Shown: positions 28,884 to 39,083, counted from the stretch's first letter. The stretch: DNA of 64,000 bases from Actinomycetota bacterium (GCA_009726095.1 WLMZ01000003.1:1-64000); one strand, 5' to 3'. Notes: generated by a model from the sequence alone, not told the origin. Program-made: numbers and translations.

Positions 28884-29975
28884 TCAGGTGGTGATGAGGC
28901 TGCAGAGGTGACCGAGCCGGGGGTCCACCCGCCCGGAGAGCAGTTCGCGGTACAGGGTGATGACGGCCTCGGGTGTGTCGGCGTGGCGGAAATCGATCCA
29001 GCCATCGACCCAGGCAGCAAAGAGGTGCCACGCTTCGCTGACCCGCGCATCGAGCCCGTCGCGGCCCCACTCCTTCGAGCGCTTCGAGATCTGCGACGGG
29101 GCGAAGAAGAACGTGGGACGCGGGCCGGCAAGGGTGGCGGCGTCGGTATCAGCGGGGCTGTCCCAGTGCGTGCCGCCGACCGTCATCGAATGGCCGAGCA
29201 GGTCGCCCAGTCGGGCATGCACCGCATGGCGCACCACTTGATCGCCGGCCACGTCGACGTACACGGAGGGTACCGGAGCGATCGAAGCGACGTCTGTGTA
29301 GGTGATGACCTCGTCGTACACGCCGAGGCTGGTGACGAAGTCGGTGTTGCCCGCAGAGGTGAGGCCGACAACACGTTGGCCGCGGCGGTGGGCGAGGTAT
29401 GCGGCACCGATGGCGGTCTTGGCCGATGCGCTCGAGATCACGATCTGCTCGGCGCCGAAGTCGTCGTTGTCGAGCAGGAAATCATCGACGACGAAGGAGG
29501 TGAAGAACAGCGGGTAGAGCAGCATCTGGTGGGCCTCGCGCTCGGCGCGGTATGCGCTGTCGGTCGCACAACGCTGGTAGCGGTTGTAGGCGGACGCGAG
29601 CGCGGATCGGTGCGGAGAGACATCGGTGATGCCCCGTGCGTCGGCGCGGCCACAGGTGATTACGAGTTCGTCACCCATCGGGAAGTAGCCGAAGAGCCGT
29701 TCGCCCACAATCACATCGGGTGACAGCGACTCCACGACCTGTCCGAAGCCCCAGACGGGGATTCGCCCCCACACGGCGTTGTCGTCGGACACGGTGCCGG
29801 CCGGGAAGAAGTCCCAGTAGTTCATCATGTCGCCGAACACGGCGTAGCTGATGTTGTTCGCAGACAACGCAAACGCATCGACGCGCACCCGAATCTGGCC
29901 GTCGGCCAACGCAACGGGGGTCGCTCGATGTTCGCCCACGCGCTGCAGGTCTGCTCGCACCACTTCGAGATCCAC
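28884..29975 (-). CDS. DUF2855 (MDR-like) family protein
   Basis: VDAFALSANNISYAVFGDMMNYWDFFP, VVISSASAKTAIGAAYLAHRRG; GTG start preceded by GGGAGGG. Confidence 0.75.
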   Translation of the reverse strand: MDLEVVRADLQRVGEHRATPVALADGQIRVRVDAFALSANNISYAVFGDMMNYWDFFPAGTVSDDNAVWGRIPVWGFGQVVESLSPDVIVGERLFGYFPMGDELVITCGRADARGITDVSPHRSALASAYNRYQRCATDSAYRAEREAHQMLLYPLFFTSFVVDDFLLDNDDFGAEQIVISSASAKTAIGAAYLAHRRGQRVVGLTSAGNTDFVTSLGVYDEVITYTDVASIAPVPSVYVDVAGDQVVRHAVHARLGDLLGHSMTVGGTHWDSPADTDAATLAGPRPTFFFAPSQISKRSKEWGRDGLDARVSEAWHLFAAWVDGWIDFRHADTPEAVITLYRELLSGRVDPRLGHLCSLITT

Positions 29976-29993
29976 GTCGTCCCTCCCCAGAAA

Positions 29994-30020
29994 TCTTTTG
30001 TCAGTATTATTGACAGAAGA
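29994..30020. promoter_or_regulatory. 27-bp imperfect palindrome TCTTTTGTCA-GTATTAT-TGACAGAAGA, candidate operator
   Basis: Arms match 9/10; spans the -10 of the promoter reading into DUF2855. Confidence 0.6.
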
Positions 30021-30032
30021 TACTGCCGTCAA
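30004..30032 (-). promoter_or_regulatory. Strong promoter TTGACG-N17-TAATAC driving the DUF2855/HLD/sulfatase operon
   Basis: Reverse complement: CGTCAA at 30027-30032, GTATTA at 30004-30009, 17-bp spacer. Confidence 0.65.
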
Positions 30033-30215
30033 GCGAAAGGTCGCTCGGCGCGTGGATTGGGGCCCCAATCGCCGATGTGGGACCGAAGCCCCTTTCCGGG
30101 CCCAGGCCACCGGGCGCATGATTCGGGCATGGATACGCTCGCCTCGGGGGGCCCACCCTCCGCCATCGACCATTCGCCCCGGTCGCGCCGTGGGTGGCTC
30201 CCGGGGAGCGGGCCG

Positions 30216-31658
30216 ATGATGACGCCATCGGCCCGAGCCGACCCGATGGGCCCGCTCGATGCGTTGTTCCTGCATGCCGAGGACGGCATCAACCATATGC
30301 ACATCGCGTCCTGCGCGATCTTTGCCGGGCCTGCCCCGAGTATCGACGAGATGACCCGGCTGATCGAGAGCAAGCTGCCCGCCCTCACCCGCTATCGCCA
30401 GCGGGTGCAGTTCGTACTGGGCGGACTCGGGCATCCGGTGTGGGTGGACGACCCGCACTTCTCCCTGCGCTCCCACGTGCACCACGTCACCCTGTCCCCG
30501 CCCGGGAGCTTGCGCGATCTCGAGCGCCTGATGGGCGAGTTGATGTCGAGCGAACTCGACCGGCGTCGACCCCTGTGGGACGCATGGTTGGTGCAGGGAC
30601 TCACCCGTGGCCGGTGGGCGTTGATCTCGAAGGTGCACCACTGCATGGTCGATGGCATCGCCGGAACGGGATTGATGACGGTGCTGCTCGATCTCGATCC
30701 CGATGCACCCCTTGCGCCGATCCAGCCATGGTTGCCGGTGCCAGCGCCATCGTCGGTGGCGCTCGCCGCCGGGGCCCTGGCGCGCCTCGCGGCCGCCCCC
30801 GTGCGTGGGGCGTTGGCGTTGCGGACGGCCGGCCTTGGATCACGGCGGAGAGGGGATCGACTCGGCGACGTGGTCACCGGGCTGCGTTCGCTGGGCGAGC
30901 GGCTTGCGGCGCCATCCCCGGCCCTGTCGATAGAGGGCGCCATCGGGCCGCGCCGACGATGGGCCGCGGCCCGATGCACGCTCGCCGACGTCAGAACGAT
31001 CCGCAATGAGTTCGGCGGCTCCGTCAATGACGTAGTGCTGGCAGCGATCAGCGGGGCCTTCCGCACGCTGTTGGTCGAGCGTGGCGACGCCATCGACGAG
31101 ACCGTGGTGTTGCGCTCGTTGGTGCCGGTGTCGGTGCGCCACCCGGGTGATGCCACGTCGAACAATCAGGTGTCGTTGATCGTCGCCGAACTGCCGGTCG
31201 GCATTGCCGATCCGGTGGAGCGGCTGCACCGGATGTGCGCACAGATGACCGAGCTGAAGGCCTCGCACCAGTCCGACGCCGGTGAAGCTGTGGAGGCGGC
31301 GGGCGAGTTCCTGCCACCGGTGATGCTCTCGCTCGGTACGCGCGCCGTGGTGGCCATGCTGCACCGGGTTCCCCAGCGCTTCATCAACACCGTGACCACC
31401 AACGTGCCGGGACCGCAGTTCCCGCTCTATGCGCTCGGTCGCGAGATGTTGGAGTACCTCCCGTTCGTGCCGATCGCCGAGGGCGTACGCATCGGTGTGG
31501 CCATCATGTCCTACAACGGACGGATCACGTTCGGGGTGACAGGCGATGACGGCACCGCGCCCGATGTGCACCGCATGGCGGAACGAATCGAGGCCGAGAT
31601 CGTCAATCTGCGAGATCGAGCGAGACGTCGACAACATCGCGGCGGTGAGTCCAGCTAG
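30216..31658 (+). CDS. WS/DGAT-family wax ester synthase/acyl-CoA:diacylglycerol acyltransferase
   Basis: MGPLDALFLHAEDGINHMHI; HHCMVDG catalytic motif; NVPGPQFPLYALG. Confidence 0.95.
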   Translation: MMTPSARADPMGPLDALFLHAEDGINHMHIASCAIFAGPAPSIDEMTRLIESKLPALTRYRQRVQFVLGGLGHPVWVDDPHFSLRSHVHHVTLSPPGSLRDLERLMGELMSSELDRRRPLWDAWLVQGLTRGRWALISKVHHCMVDGIAGTGLMTVLLDLDPDAPLAPIQPWLPVPAPSSVALAAGALARLAAAPVRGALALRTAGLGSRRRGDRLGDVVTGLRSLGERLAAPSPALSIEGAIGPRRRWAAARCTLADVRTIRNEFGGSVNDVVLAAISGAFRTLLVERGDAIDETVVLRSLVPVSVRHPGDATSNNQVSLIVAELPVGIADPVERLHRMCAQMTELKASHQSDAGEAVEAAGEFLPPVMLSLGTRAVVAMLHRVPQRFINTVTTNVPGPQFPLYALGREMLEYLPFVPIAEGVRIGVAIMSYNGRITFGVTGDDGTAPDVHRMAERIEAEIVNLRDRARRRQHRGGESS

Positions 31659-33337
31659 GCGCGGCGTTTACGCAATTGGGTGAGCCATTCATCGCTCTTG
31701 CGCAGGCGGCGTTCGAGCTGATCGGCGGTGGCGCTGGACACGGCGGCGATGTTGGAGAGGCGGTTCATCTCGCCATTGACGCGACCGTGGCTCCAGCCGG
31801 TGAGGTCCACCAGGCGCTTGGCCAGCACGGCGTTGCGCTCGCGCAGTTCGTCCTTGATCTCAAAGACGCTGCGTCCCGAGTCGGGTCCCCACCCGGCATC
31901 CGTGGGGATCTCGGCCAGGTCGAGGTGCAGCAGGGGATCGTCCTCGAAGATCGGCTCGGGCAGCTCCGGTTCGTCGACGCCGAGTTCGAACGGGATGGCG
32001 ATACCCGATGGTGTCATGGCGTGGATCTGCATGCCCGTGGCCACGGCCGAGAGCACGCTGAACAACGAGAGCTGCTCGGGAGCGAAGTCCTGGGGCACCT
32101 CGTCGAACGGCGCATCCTTCTCGGGGTCGCCGGTCTCCATCAGCTCGTCACCGATCTCGAAGCGGCGCAGCACGTGCCGACGTGACTCCATGATCTGGAA
32201 CGCGTGCGACCGCAGGCGGGGATCGTCGGGTAGGTACACGAAGGCCTTCTGTGATGCCTGGCCGGTCTGCCAGCGCACGAAGCGGCCGACGGCCTGACGG
32301 AAGAACAGTTCGGTGGAGACGGTGCTGGCATACACGCCGATGCGCAGCCGCGGGATGTCGACGCCCTCGGACACCATGCGCACCGACACCAGCCATGGTG
32401 CATCGGACGTGGCGAACTCGGAGATCTTCTTCGACGCACCGGGGTCGTCGCTGACCACGACGTCGGCTGGTGTACCGAGGCGCACGCGGATCAGGCGCGC
32501 GATCGCGTGTGCGTGCTCTTGGTCCATGGCCATCACCAGGCCACCTGCAGTTGGCTGCGTGTCGCGGATGTACATCAACCGCTCATGGGCCTGCTCCAAC
32601 ACGTGGGGAAGCCACTCGCCCTCCAGGCTGAGCGCAGCGCGCAGGCGCTGGCTCATCCCATCGCGATCGAGTTCGTCCTGGAACGAGGCCGAGAGCACGG
32701 CACCGTCGGGGGCGCTCCACTCCATGTTGCCGTCAACGCGCGGGAAGTAGACCGGGCGCACCACGCCGCCATCGCGCAGCGCATCGCCGTAGCCGTACTC
32801 GTAGTCAGCAAAGGCCTGTCCGTCGTCGTAGCGCACGAATGGGATCGACGCGGTGTCGCTGCGGAACGGCGTACCCGACAGGCACAGCCGGCGGTACGCG
32901 CCGGAGAAGGCCAGACGGACAGCGTCGCCCCATGCCTTCTCGTCGCCGGCATGGTGCAGCTCGTCCAGGATCACGAACGCGTTGTGGGCAACGCCTTTCA
33001 GGATGTTGGCGGTGTCGCCGGTGGCCACCTGCTGGAACGTGGTGACGATGCCGTGCACGTCCTTGGCCACACCGCTGCCCGGCGTCCACTCGGGGTCGAG
33101 CTGCAGGCCGAGCCGGTGCGCAGCGAGGCTCCACTGCACCTTCAGGTGGCTGGTGGGGGCCACCACCACAAGGCGCCGCCGCTCCTGACCGAGGGCCCAT
33201 CGTGCGCACGTGAGCGCAAACGTGGTCTTGCCGGCTCCGGGTGTTGCGACCGCCAAGAAGTTGGTGTCGTCATCGCCCAGCGCAGTGAATTTGTCGAACG
33301 CGGCCCGTTGCCACGGGCGAAGCCGAACGGCAGTCAT
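31655..33337 (-). CDS. DEAD/DEAH-box (SF2) helicase
   Basis: VATPGAGKTTFALTCARW Walker A, VILDELHHAGDE, LCLSGTPFR, VSVRMVSEGVDIPRLRIGVYAS. Confidence 0.92.
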   Translation of the reverse strand: MTAVRLRPWQRAAFDKFTALGDDDTNFLAVATPGAGKTTFALTCARWALGQERRRLVVVAPTSHLKVQWSLAAHRLGLQLDPEWTPGSGVAKDVHGIVTTFQQVATGDTANILKGVAHNAFVILDELHHAGDEKAWGDAVRLAFSGAYRRLCLSGTPFRSDTASIPFVRYDDGQAFADYEYGYGDALRDGGVVRPVYFPRVDGNMEWSAPDGAVLSASFQDELDRDGMSQRLRAALSLEGEWLPHVLEQAHERLMYIRDTQPTAGGLVMAMDQEHAHAIARLIRVRLGTPADVVVSDDPGASKKISEFATSDAPWLVSVRMVSEGVDIPRLRIGVYASTVSTELFFRQAVGRFVRWQTGQASQKAFVYLPDDPRLRSHAFQIMESRRHVLRRFEIGDELMETGDPEKDAPFDEVPQDFAPEQLSLFSVLSAVATGMQIHAMTPSGIAIPFELGVDEPELPEPIFEDDPLLHLDLAEIPTDAGWGPDSGRSVFEIKDELRERNAVLAKRLVDLTGWSHGRVNGEMNRLSNIAAVSSATADQLERRLRKSDEWLTQLRKRRA

Positions 33338-33537
33338 CGGTGCAAACGGGGGGCTGTCATGGAAGGTGCGAGTCTGTCGCCAAGCTGGCCCAGACACAAC
33401 GCAGCCCGGGCCGGGGAGGGCGTGCCGACCGAACACTGTCACTGTGAGCAGGGGTTTCTTGCCTCGAAGAAAGTCGTCTGCTGAGCGGCGCCGGGGTACC
33501 AGACATTGACCACACACCCCTTGGATAGGGTTGCGGC

Positions 33538-36500
33538 ATGGCTGATCACGACGCGCTGCAGCGGTTCTCGCCAGCCGTTCGCGCCTGGTTCGCCACCTCG
33601 TTCCCCGAACCCACGCCGGCCCAGGTGCACGGCTGGTCGGCGATCACTGGCGGCCAGCACACGCTCATCTGTGCGCCCACGGGCAGCGGCAAGACCCTCG
33701 CTGCGTTCCTGTCGTGCATCGATCGCCTCGTCACCACGCCGCTGCCCGAGAAAGCGGCCCGTACCCGGGTGTTGTACATCTCTCCGTTACGCGCGCTGGC
33801 GTTCGATGTCGAGAAGAACCTGCGCGCCCCGCTGATGGGCATCCAGTTGGCGGCCGAACGGCTCGGCGAGCCATTCGTGCAGCCCGTTGTCGCAATGCGC
33901 ACCGGCGACACCAGCCCCAAGGACCGTCAGGCGCTCATCCGCCGTCCGCCCGATCTGCTCATCACCACCCCGGAGAGCCTGTATCTCATGCTCACCTCAT
34001 CGGCTGCGGCCACGCTCACGGGCATCGACACGGTCATCATCGACGAGATCCATGCGTTGGCGCCCACCAAGCGTGGTGCGCACCTCATGCTCTCGCTCGA
34101 ACGGCTCGAGGAGATCACCCTGCAACCCCCGCAGCGCATCGGGCTGTCGGCCACCCAGCGCCCGCTCGAGGAGGTGGCGCGGTTCCTCGGTGGCTTCAGC
34201 GAGCCGGGCCGGCAACGCCCCGTGTCCATCATCGATGCGGGCATCCGCAAGGCGCTCGAGGTCGAGGTCGTGGTGCCCGTCGAGGACATGGGAGCCATGG
34301 GCCAGATCGTGTCGCCCACCGAGCTGCGATCCGGGCCGGCGTCATCAGCACTCAGCCCCCAGCGCAGCAGCATCTGGCCCAGCATCTATCCACGCGTCCT
34401 CGAGCTCGTGCTGGCGCATCGCAGCACCATCATCTTCTGTAACGCCCGCCGTCAGGCAGAACGCCTGGCGGCCAAGCTCAACGAGGCTGCCGAACAGGCC
34501 GGTATCGGGGTGGACCCCGATACCGGCCGACTGCGCGAAGACCTCGTGAAGGCCCACCACGGCTCGTTGGCGCGAGAACAGCGCGTGGTCATCGAGGATC
34601 AGCTCAAGCGCGGTGTGCTCCGCGCCATCGTTGCCACCAGCAGCCTCGAGTTGGGCATCGACATGGGGGCGGTCGATCTGGTCATCCAGGTCGAGTCGCC
34701 GGGTTCGGTCAGCCGCGGTCTGCAGCGCATCGGCCGCGCCGGTCACTCGGTGGGCGAGCCCAGCCGCGGCAAGCTGTTCCCCAAGCACCGCGGCGACCTG
34801 CTCGAAGCGGCCGTGGTCACCCGGCGCATGGTCACCGGCCAGATCGAGGCCACGCGCTATCTGCGCAACCCGCTCGATGTCCTGGCCCAGCAGATCGTCG
34901 CGCACACGGCTGCTTCCGGGCTCGACATCAGCGTTGCCTCGGTTCGGGCGCTGGTGCGCCGTTGCGCCAACTTCGCCGAGATCAGCGACGAGCTGCTGGA
35001 CAACACGCTCGACCTCCTGGCCGGTCGCTACCCCAGCGACGAGTTCAACGAGCTCCGCCCGCGCATCGTGTGGGATCGCATCAACGACACCGTGCGCGCC
35101 CGCGATGGCTCCAAGCGCCTTGCGGTCACCAGCGGGGGGACCATCCCCGATCGCGGTCTGTTCGGTGTCTTCCTGCCCGACGGCACACGCGTCGGCGAGC
35201 TCGACGAGGAAATGGTCTACGAGTCGCGCCCCGGCGAGACCTTCGTGCTCGGCGCATCCACCTGGCGTATCGAGGACATCACGTTCGAGCGTGTCACCGT
35301 CACCCCGGCACCGGGGCAGCCGGGCAAGATGCCGTTCTGGCATGGCGATCGGCCGGGCCGCCCGTTAGAGCTGGGCCGTGCGCTCGGCGCATTCCAACGC
35401 GAGATCCGTGCTGCGCCGCCAGCCGAGGCGCTCGAGCGGCTGCGCACCGAGTTCGCACTCGACGAGTTCGCAGCCAGCAACGTGATGATGTACCTCAGCG
35501 AGCAGGCCGATGCCACCGGGGTGGTGCCCGACGACCGCACCGTGGTGGTCGAGCGCTTCCGCGACGAAATCGGCGACTGGCGCGTGTGCATCCTCAGCCC
35601 GTTCGGCACGCCGGTCCATGCGCCCTGGGCGATGGCCATCGAACGCCGTCTCATCGACCGTTACGACATGGCCATCGAGACCATGTGGGGCGACGACGGC
35701 ATCGTGATCCGCCTGCCCGAGTCTGCCGACGAGATACCCCTGGCCGAGCTGATGATCGATCCCGAGGAGATCGACGAACTGCTCATGGCCACCCTTCCGC
35801 AGACCTCGCTGTTCTCGGCGCGCTTTCGTGAATGCGCAGCCCGCGCCCTGCTGTTGCCCCGCCGCCGCCCCGATCGACGCACGCCGCTATGGCAGCAGCG
35901 CCAGCGCGCCGCTGACCTGCTGGCCGTTGCTGCGAAGTACCCCAGCTTCCCCATCCTGCTCGAGACCAGCCGCGAGTGCCTGCAGGACGTGTTCGATGTA
36001 CCAGCGCTGCGTGAGGTGCTCGGTCAACTGCGCAGTCGCGCCGTGCGCGTGGTCAGCGTCGACACGGCCAAGGCATCGCCGTTCGCGCAGAGCCTGCTGT
36101 TCAACTGGATCGCTGCGTACATGTACGAGGGCGATGCTCCGCTGGCCGAGCGTCGCGCCGCTGCGCTCGCGTTGGACCGCGACCTGCTGCGCGATCTGCT
36201 CGGCGCCGAAGAACTCCGCGAGCTGCTCGATGCCGGCGTACTCGCCGACCTCGAACTGGAGCTGCAGTGCCTTGCCGATGGCCGCCGGGCGCGCTCGGCC
36301 GACGAGTTACACGATGCGCTCCGCCGTGTGGGCGAGCTCACGGCGAGCGAAATCGAGCTGCGGTGTGAGGGCCCAGCGGCTGAATGGGCGGCCGCGCTGG
36401 TGGCCGAACGCCGCGCCATCGTGGTGCGTGTTGCCGACACCGACTGCTACATCGCCGCCGATGACGCGGCCCGGTACCGCGATGCGCTGGGTTGTTCGCT

Positions 36501-38049
36501 GCCGATGGGCCTGCCCATGGCCTTCACCGATCCCGTCGCGCGTCCGCTCGAGGAACTGCTGCGTCGCTACGCGCGTACGCACGGTCCGTTCGTCTCGTCC
36601 GATGCCGCCCGTCGGTTCGGCCTCTCGCTCGAACGGGCGGCCGGGGCGCTGGCTGCGCTCGAGGCCGATGAGCGGATCGTGCTCGGCGAGTTCCGGCCCG
36701 ATGGCGTGGCCCGCGAATGGTGTGATGTCGATGTACTGCGACAGTTGCGCCGGCGTTCGTTGGCTTCGTTGCGGCGCGAGGTCGAACCCGTCGAACCTCA
36801 GGCGCTCGCCCGGTTCCTTGCGGTGTGGCACGGCATTCCCGGCGACCGGCGCGGACCGGAGGCCCTGGTGGAGACACTCGGGTTGTTGCAGGGCGCCTCG
36901 CTGGTCGCCAGCACACTCGAATCCGAGATCCTGCCGGCCCGTGTGCGTGGGTATCGCCCCAGCGACCTCGACGAACTGTGCACCAGCGGCGAGGTCGTGT
37001 GGGTGGGCGCCGGGGCCATTGGTTCGGGCGACGGCCGCATTCGGTTGTATTTCGCCGACCAACTCCCGCTGCTCGCCGCTGGCCTTGAACCCGCCGATAC
37101 GCCTGGTGGCGAACTGCACGAGGGCATTCGCGCCCTGCTGCGCGAACGAGGTGCCAGCTTTTGGGGGCAGCTTCGAGCGGCCAGCCCGGTCGCCACCGAC
37201 ACTGAACTGCTGGGGGCGCTGTGGGATCTGGTGTGGGCCGGCGAGGTGACCAACGATTCGCTGGCCCCGGTGCGGTCGGTCATCTCCGGTGGCGGTGCTC
37301 GGCGGCCGTCTTCCGCCGCAGCTGCGCAGTTGCGGTCGCGCCCGCGACCGGGGCGGCTCACCCGGCTCGGGCCCCCCGCTGGTGCTGGGCGGTGGAGCCT
37401 GGTCGCTCCGTTGCTCGTGCCCCGGCCGGCGCCCACTGCGTCGGCGCATGCGCTGGCGCTGCAGCTCCTCGAACGCCACGGCGTGCTCACGCGTGAGGCC
37501 GTGGCCAGCGAGGGTGTGGTCGGCGGGTTCAGCGCTGTGTACGGCGTGTTGAAGGTGCTCGAAGAACGTGGTCAGGCCCGCAGGGGCTACTTCGTCAGCG
37601 GGCTTGGCGCTGCACAGTTCAGCCTGCCCGGTGCCGTCGACCGCTTACGCGCCGTGCGCGAAGGACCCGACGCCCTGCACCCCGAGGATGCGCCCGATCC
37701 CATCGTGCTCGCCGCCACCGATCCCGCCCAGCCCTACGGCGCCACACTCGCGTGGCCGCTCAGCGTCGCTCGTCCGGCACGCGTCGCCGGGGCGGTGGTG
37801 GTGCTTGCCTCGGGCGAGCCACTGGTGTGGTTCGACCGCCGTAGCCACCATCTGGTCTTGTTCCCCGCCGCGCAGACCAGCACGCGTTGGGCCGATGCGT
37901 TGGCGGGCCTGGCGAAAGACCCCCGGGTGCGCAGCGTTGAGGTGCGCAAGCTCGACGGTATGGCGGTGCCATCGGCCGGTGCCCCGACCGAGGCGCTCAA
38001 GCGCGTTGGTTTCGTGGAGGGCTATCGCGGCCTGGTGCTGCGCGCCTGA
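33538..38049 (+). CDS. lhr: Lhr-family large ATP-dependent helicase
   Basis: 1503 aa; APTGSGKTLAAFLSCIDRL, TPESLYLMLTS, VIIDEIHAL, SSLELGIDMGAVDLVIQVESPGSVSRGLQRIGRAGH. Confidence 0.95.
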   Translation: MADHDALQRFSPAVRAWFATSFPEPTPAQVHGWSAITGGQHTLICAPTGSGKTLAAFLSCIDRLVTTPLPEKAARTRVLYISPLRALAFDVEKNLRAPLMGIQLAAERLGEPFVQPVVAMRTGDTSPKDRQALIRRPPDLLITTPESLYLMLTSSAAATLTGIDTVIIDEIHALAPTKRGAHLMLSLERLEEITLQPPQRIGLSATQRPLEEVARFLGGFSEPGRQRPVSIIDAGIRKALEVEVVVPVEDMGAMGQIVSPTELRSGPASSALSPQRSSIWPSIYPRVLELVLAHRSTIIFCNARRQAERLAAKLNEAAEQAGIGVDPDTGRLREDLVKAHHGSLAREQRVVIEDQLKRGVLRAIVATSSLELGIDMGAVDLVIQVESPGSVSRGLQRIGRAGHSVGEPSRGKLFPKHRGDLLEAAVVTRRMVTGQIEATRYLRNPLDVLAQQIVAHTAASGLDISVASVRALVRRCANFAEISDELLDNTLDLLAGRYPSDEFNELRPRIVWDRINDTVRARDGSKRLAVTSGGTIPDRGLFGVFLPDGTRVGELDEEMVYESRPGETFVLGASTWRIEDITFERVTVTPAPGQPGKMPFWHGDRPGRPLELGRALGAFQREIRAAPPAEALERLRTEFALDEFAASNVMMYLSEQADATGVVPDDRTVVVERFRDEIGDWRVCILSPFGTPVHAPWAMAIERRLIDRYDMAIETMWGDDGIVIRLPESADEIPLAELMIDPEEIDELLMATLPQTSLFSARFRECAARALLLPRRRPDRRTPLWQQRQRAADLLAVAAKYPSFPILLETSRECLQDVFDVPALREVLGQLRSRAVRVVSVDTAKASPFAQSLLFNWIAAYMYEGDAPLAERRAAALALDRDLLRDLLGAEELRELLDAGVLADLELELQCLADGRRARSADELHDALRRVGELTASEIELRCEGPAAEWAAALVAERRAIVVRVADTDCYIAADDAARYRDALGCSLPMGLPMAFTDPVARPLEELLRRYARTHGPFVSSDAARRFGLSLERAAGALAALEADERIVLGEFRPDGVAREWCDVDVLRQLRRRSLASLRREVEPVEPQALARFLAVWHGIPGDRRGPEALVETLGLLQGASLVASTLESEILPARVRGYRPSDLDELCTSGEVVWVGAGAIGSGDGRIRLYFADQLPLLAAGLEPADTPGGELHEGIRALLRERGASFWGQLRAASPVATDTELLGALWDLVWAGEVTNDSLAPVRSVISGGGARRPSSAAAAQLRSRPRPGRLTRLGPPAGAGRWSLVAPLLVPRPAPTASAHALALQLLERHGVLTREAVASEGVVGGFSAVYGVLKVLEERGQARRGYFVSGLGAAQFSLPGAVDRLRAVREGPDALHPEDAPDPIVLAATDPAQPYGATLAWPLSVARPARVAGAVVVLASGEPLVWFDRRSHHLVLFPAAQTSTRWADALAGLAKDPRVRSVEVRKLDGMAVPSAGAPTEALKRVGFVEGYRGLVLRA

Positions 38050-38072
38050 GCACGATGCGCCCGACGGTGGGG

Positions 38073-38666
38073 TCAGCGTTGGCCGGCTCGGCCCACGGCG
38101 CGCAGGCCGGCCCATGCCAGATCGCTGACCTGACGGGCGAGGAGATCGGGATCGAAGTCGGTGTGGTTGTCGACCAGGCGACGACTGACCCCCTCGGACA
38201 ACCCGACCAGGCCGTGGGCCACGGTGCGCTGGTGCTCGGGATCGATATCGGCGGCGATGAGCGGCTTGATCGCCTCGGCCACGGCTGCGGTGACCTTGCG
38301 GACGGCGTCGTTGAACTCCTCGTCGCGACGGGCACCGCTGCCGAACAGCAGCAGGAAGGCGTCATGATCGTCGGCGACCCAGCGAAAGTATGCCCGGAAG
38401 CCCAGCTCGGTCTGGTGCTTACCGGCGCTGGCGCCGGCAGTGGCCTTGGTGATCGCGGTGAGCAGGCGGTTGCCGACCTCGTCGAGCAGGGCCAGATACA
38501 GCTCGCGCTTGGAATCGAAGTGCTGGTACACCACGGGTTTGGTGACCCCGGCCGCATCAGCGACGTCGTTCATGGATGCGCCGTGGTACCCCTGGCGGGC
38601 AAAGACCTGCAGGGCAACGTCGAGTAGTTGTTCACGGCGGGCAGGGGCGGACAGACGAATCGACAT
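38073..38666 (-). CDS. TetR/AcrR-family transcriptional regulator
   Basis: RREQLLDVALQVFARQGYHGASMNDVADAAGVTKPVVYQHFDSKRELY. Confidence 0.95.
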   Translation of the reverse strand: MSIRLSAPARREQLLDVALQVFARQGYHGASMNDVADAAGVTKPVVYQHFDSKRELYLALLDEVGNRLLTAITKATAGASAGKHQTELGFRAYFRWVADDHDAFLLLFGSGARRDEEFNDAVRKVTAAVAEAIKPLIAADIDPEHQRTVAHGLVGLSEGVSRRLVDNHTDFDPDLLARQVSDLAWAGLRAVGRAGQR

Positions 38667-38732
38667 AGCAGTGGACGTATGGTAATCGCAGCGCACGCAG
38701 ATTCGGGCCCGCCGTTCGACAGGTGCCCCGGC

Positions 38733-39050
38733 CTACAAGCCGCGCAAGACGTCGTCTTTCTCGGCAGCTTTCACGGCATAGCCGATCACGATGGCCGGGG
38801 CCAGCAACACCGAACCGATGATCATCGTGGTGGTGATGATGGTGACCTTGCCCTGCGAAAACCCTGTGGTCAGTGCGACGAAGAACATCACGATGGCCAC
38901 CAGGAACAACAGGTAGCCCACGCGGGTGGCGATCCGATTCCATTTCGCCACCAGGGCGCGGCGGGCGCGTACGGGGTCGAGGGCCTGCTCGCTGGCCGGT
39001 TCGAGCGATGCCGGCCCGGGCCGAGCAGGTGGTTTGTCGTGCGAAGTCAT
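38733..39050 (-). CDS. small membrane protein, unknown function
   Basis: Two TM helices (GYLLFLVAIVMFFVAL, MIIGSVLLAPAIVIGYAV). Confidence 0.6.
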   Translation of the reverse strand: MTSHDKPPARPGPASLEPASEQALDPVRARRALVAKWNRIATRVGYLLFLVAIVMFFVALTTGFSQGKVTIITTTMIIGSVLLAPAIVIGYAVKAAEKDDVLRGL

Positions 39051-39083
39051 ACAGTCTCCACGCATGGTAGAGCCGAGCACCCA

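Noticed and set aside
33338-33537. LexA/SOS box between the divergent helicases
   Set aside because: GAAC-like fragment (CCGAACACTGTC) lacks a matching GTTC arm at correct spacing.
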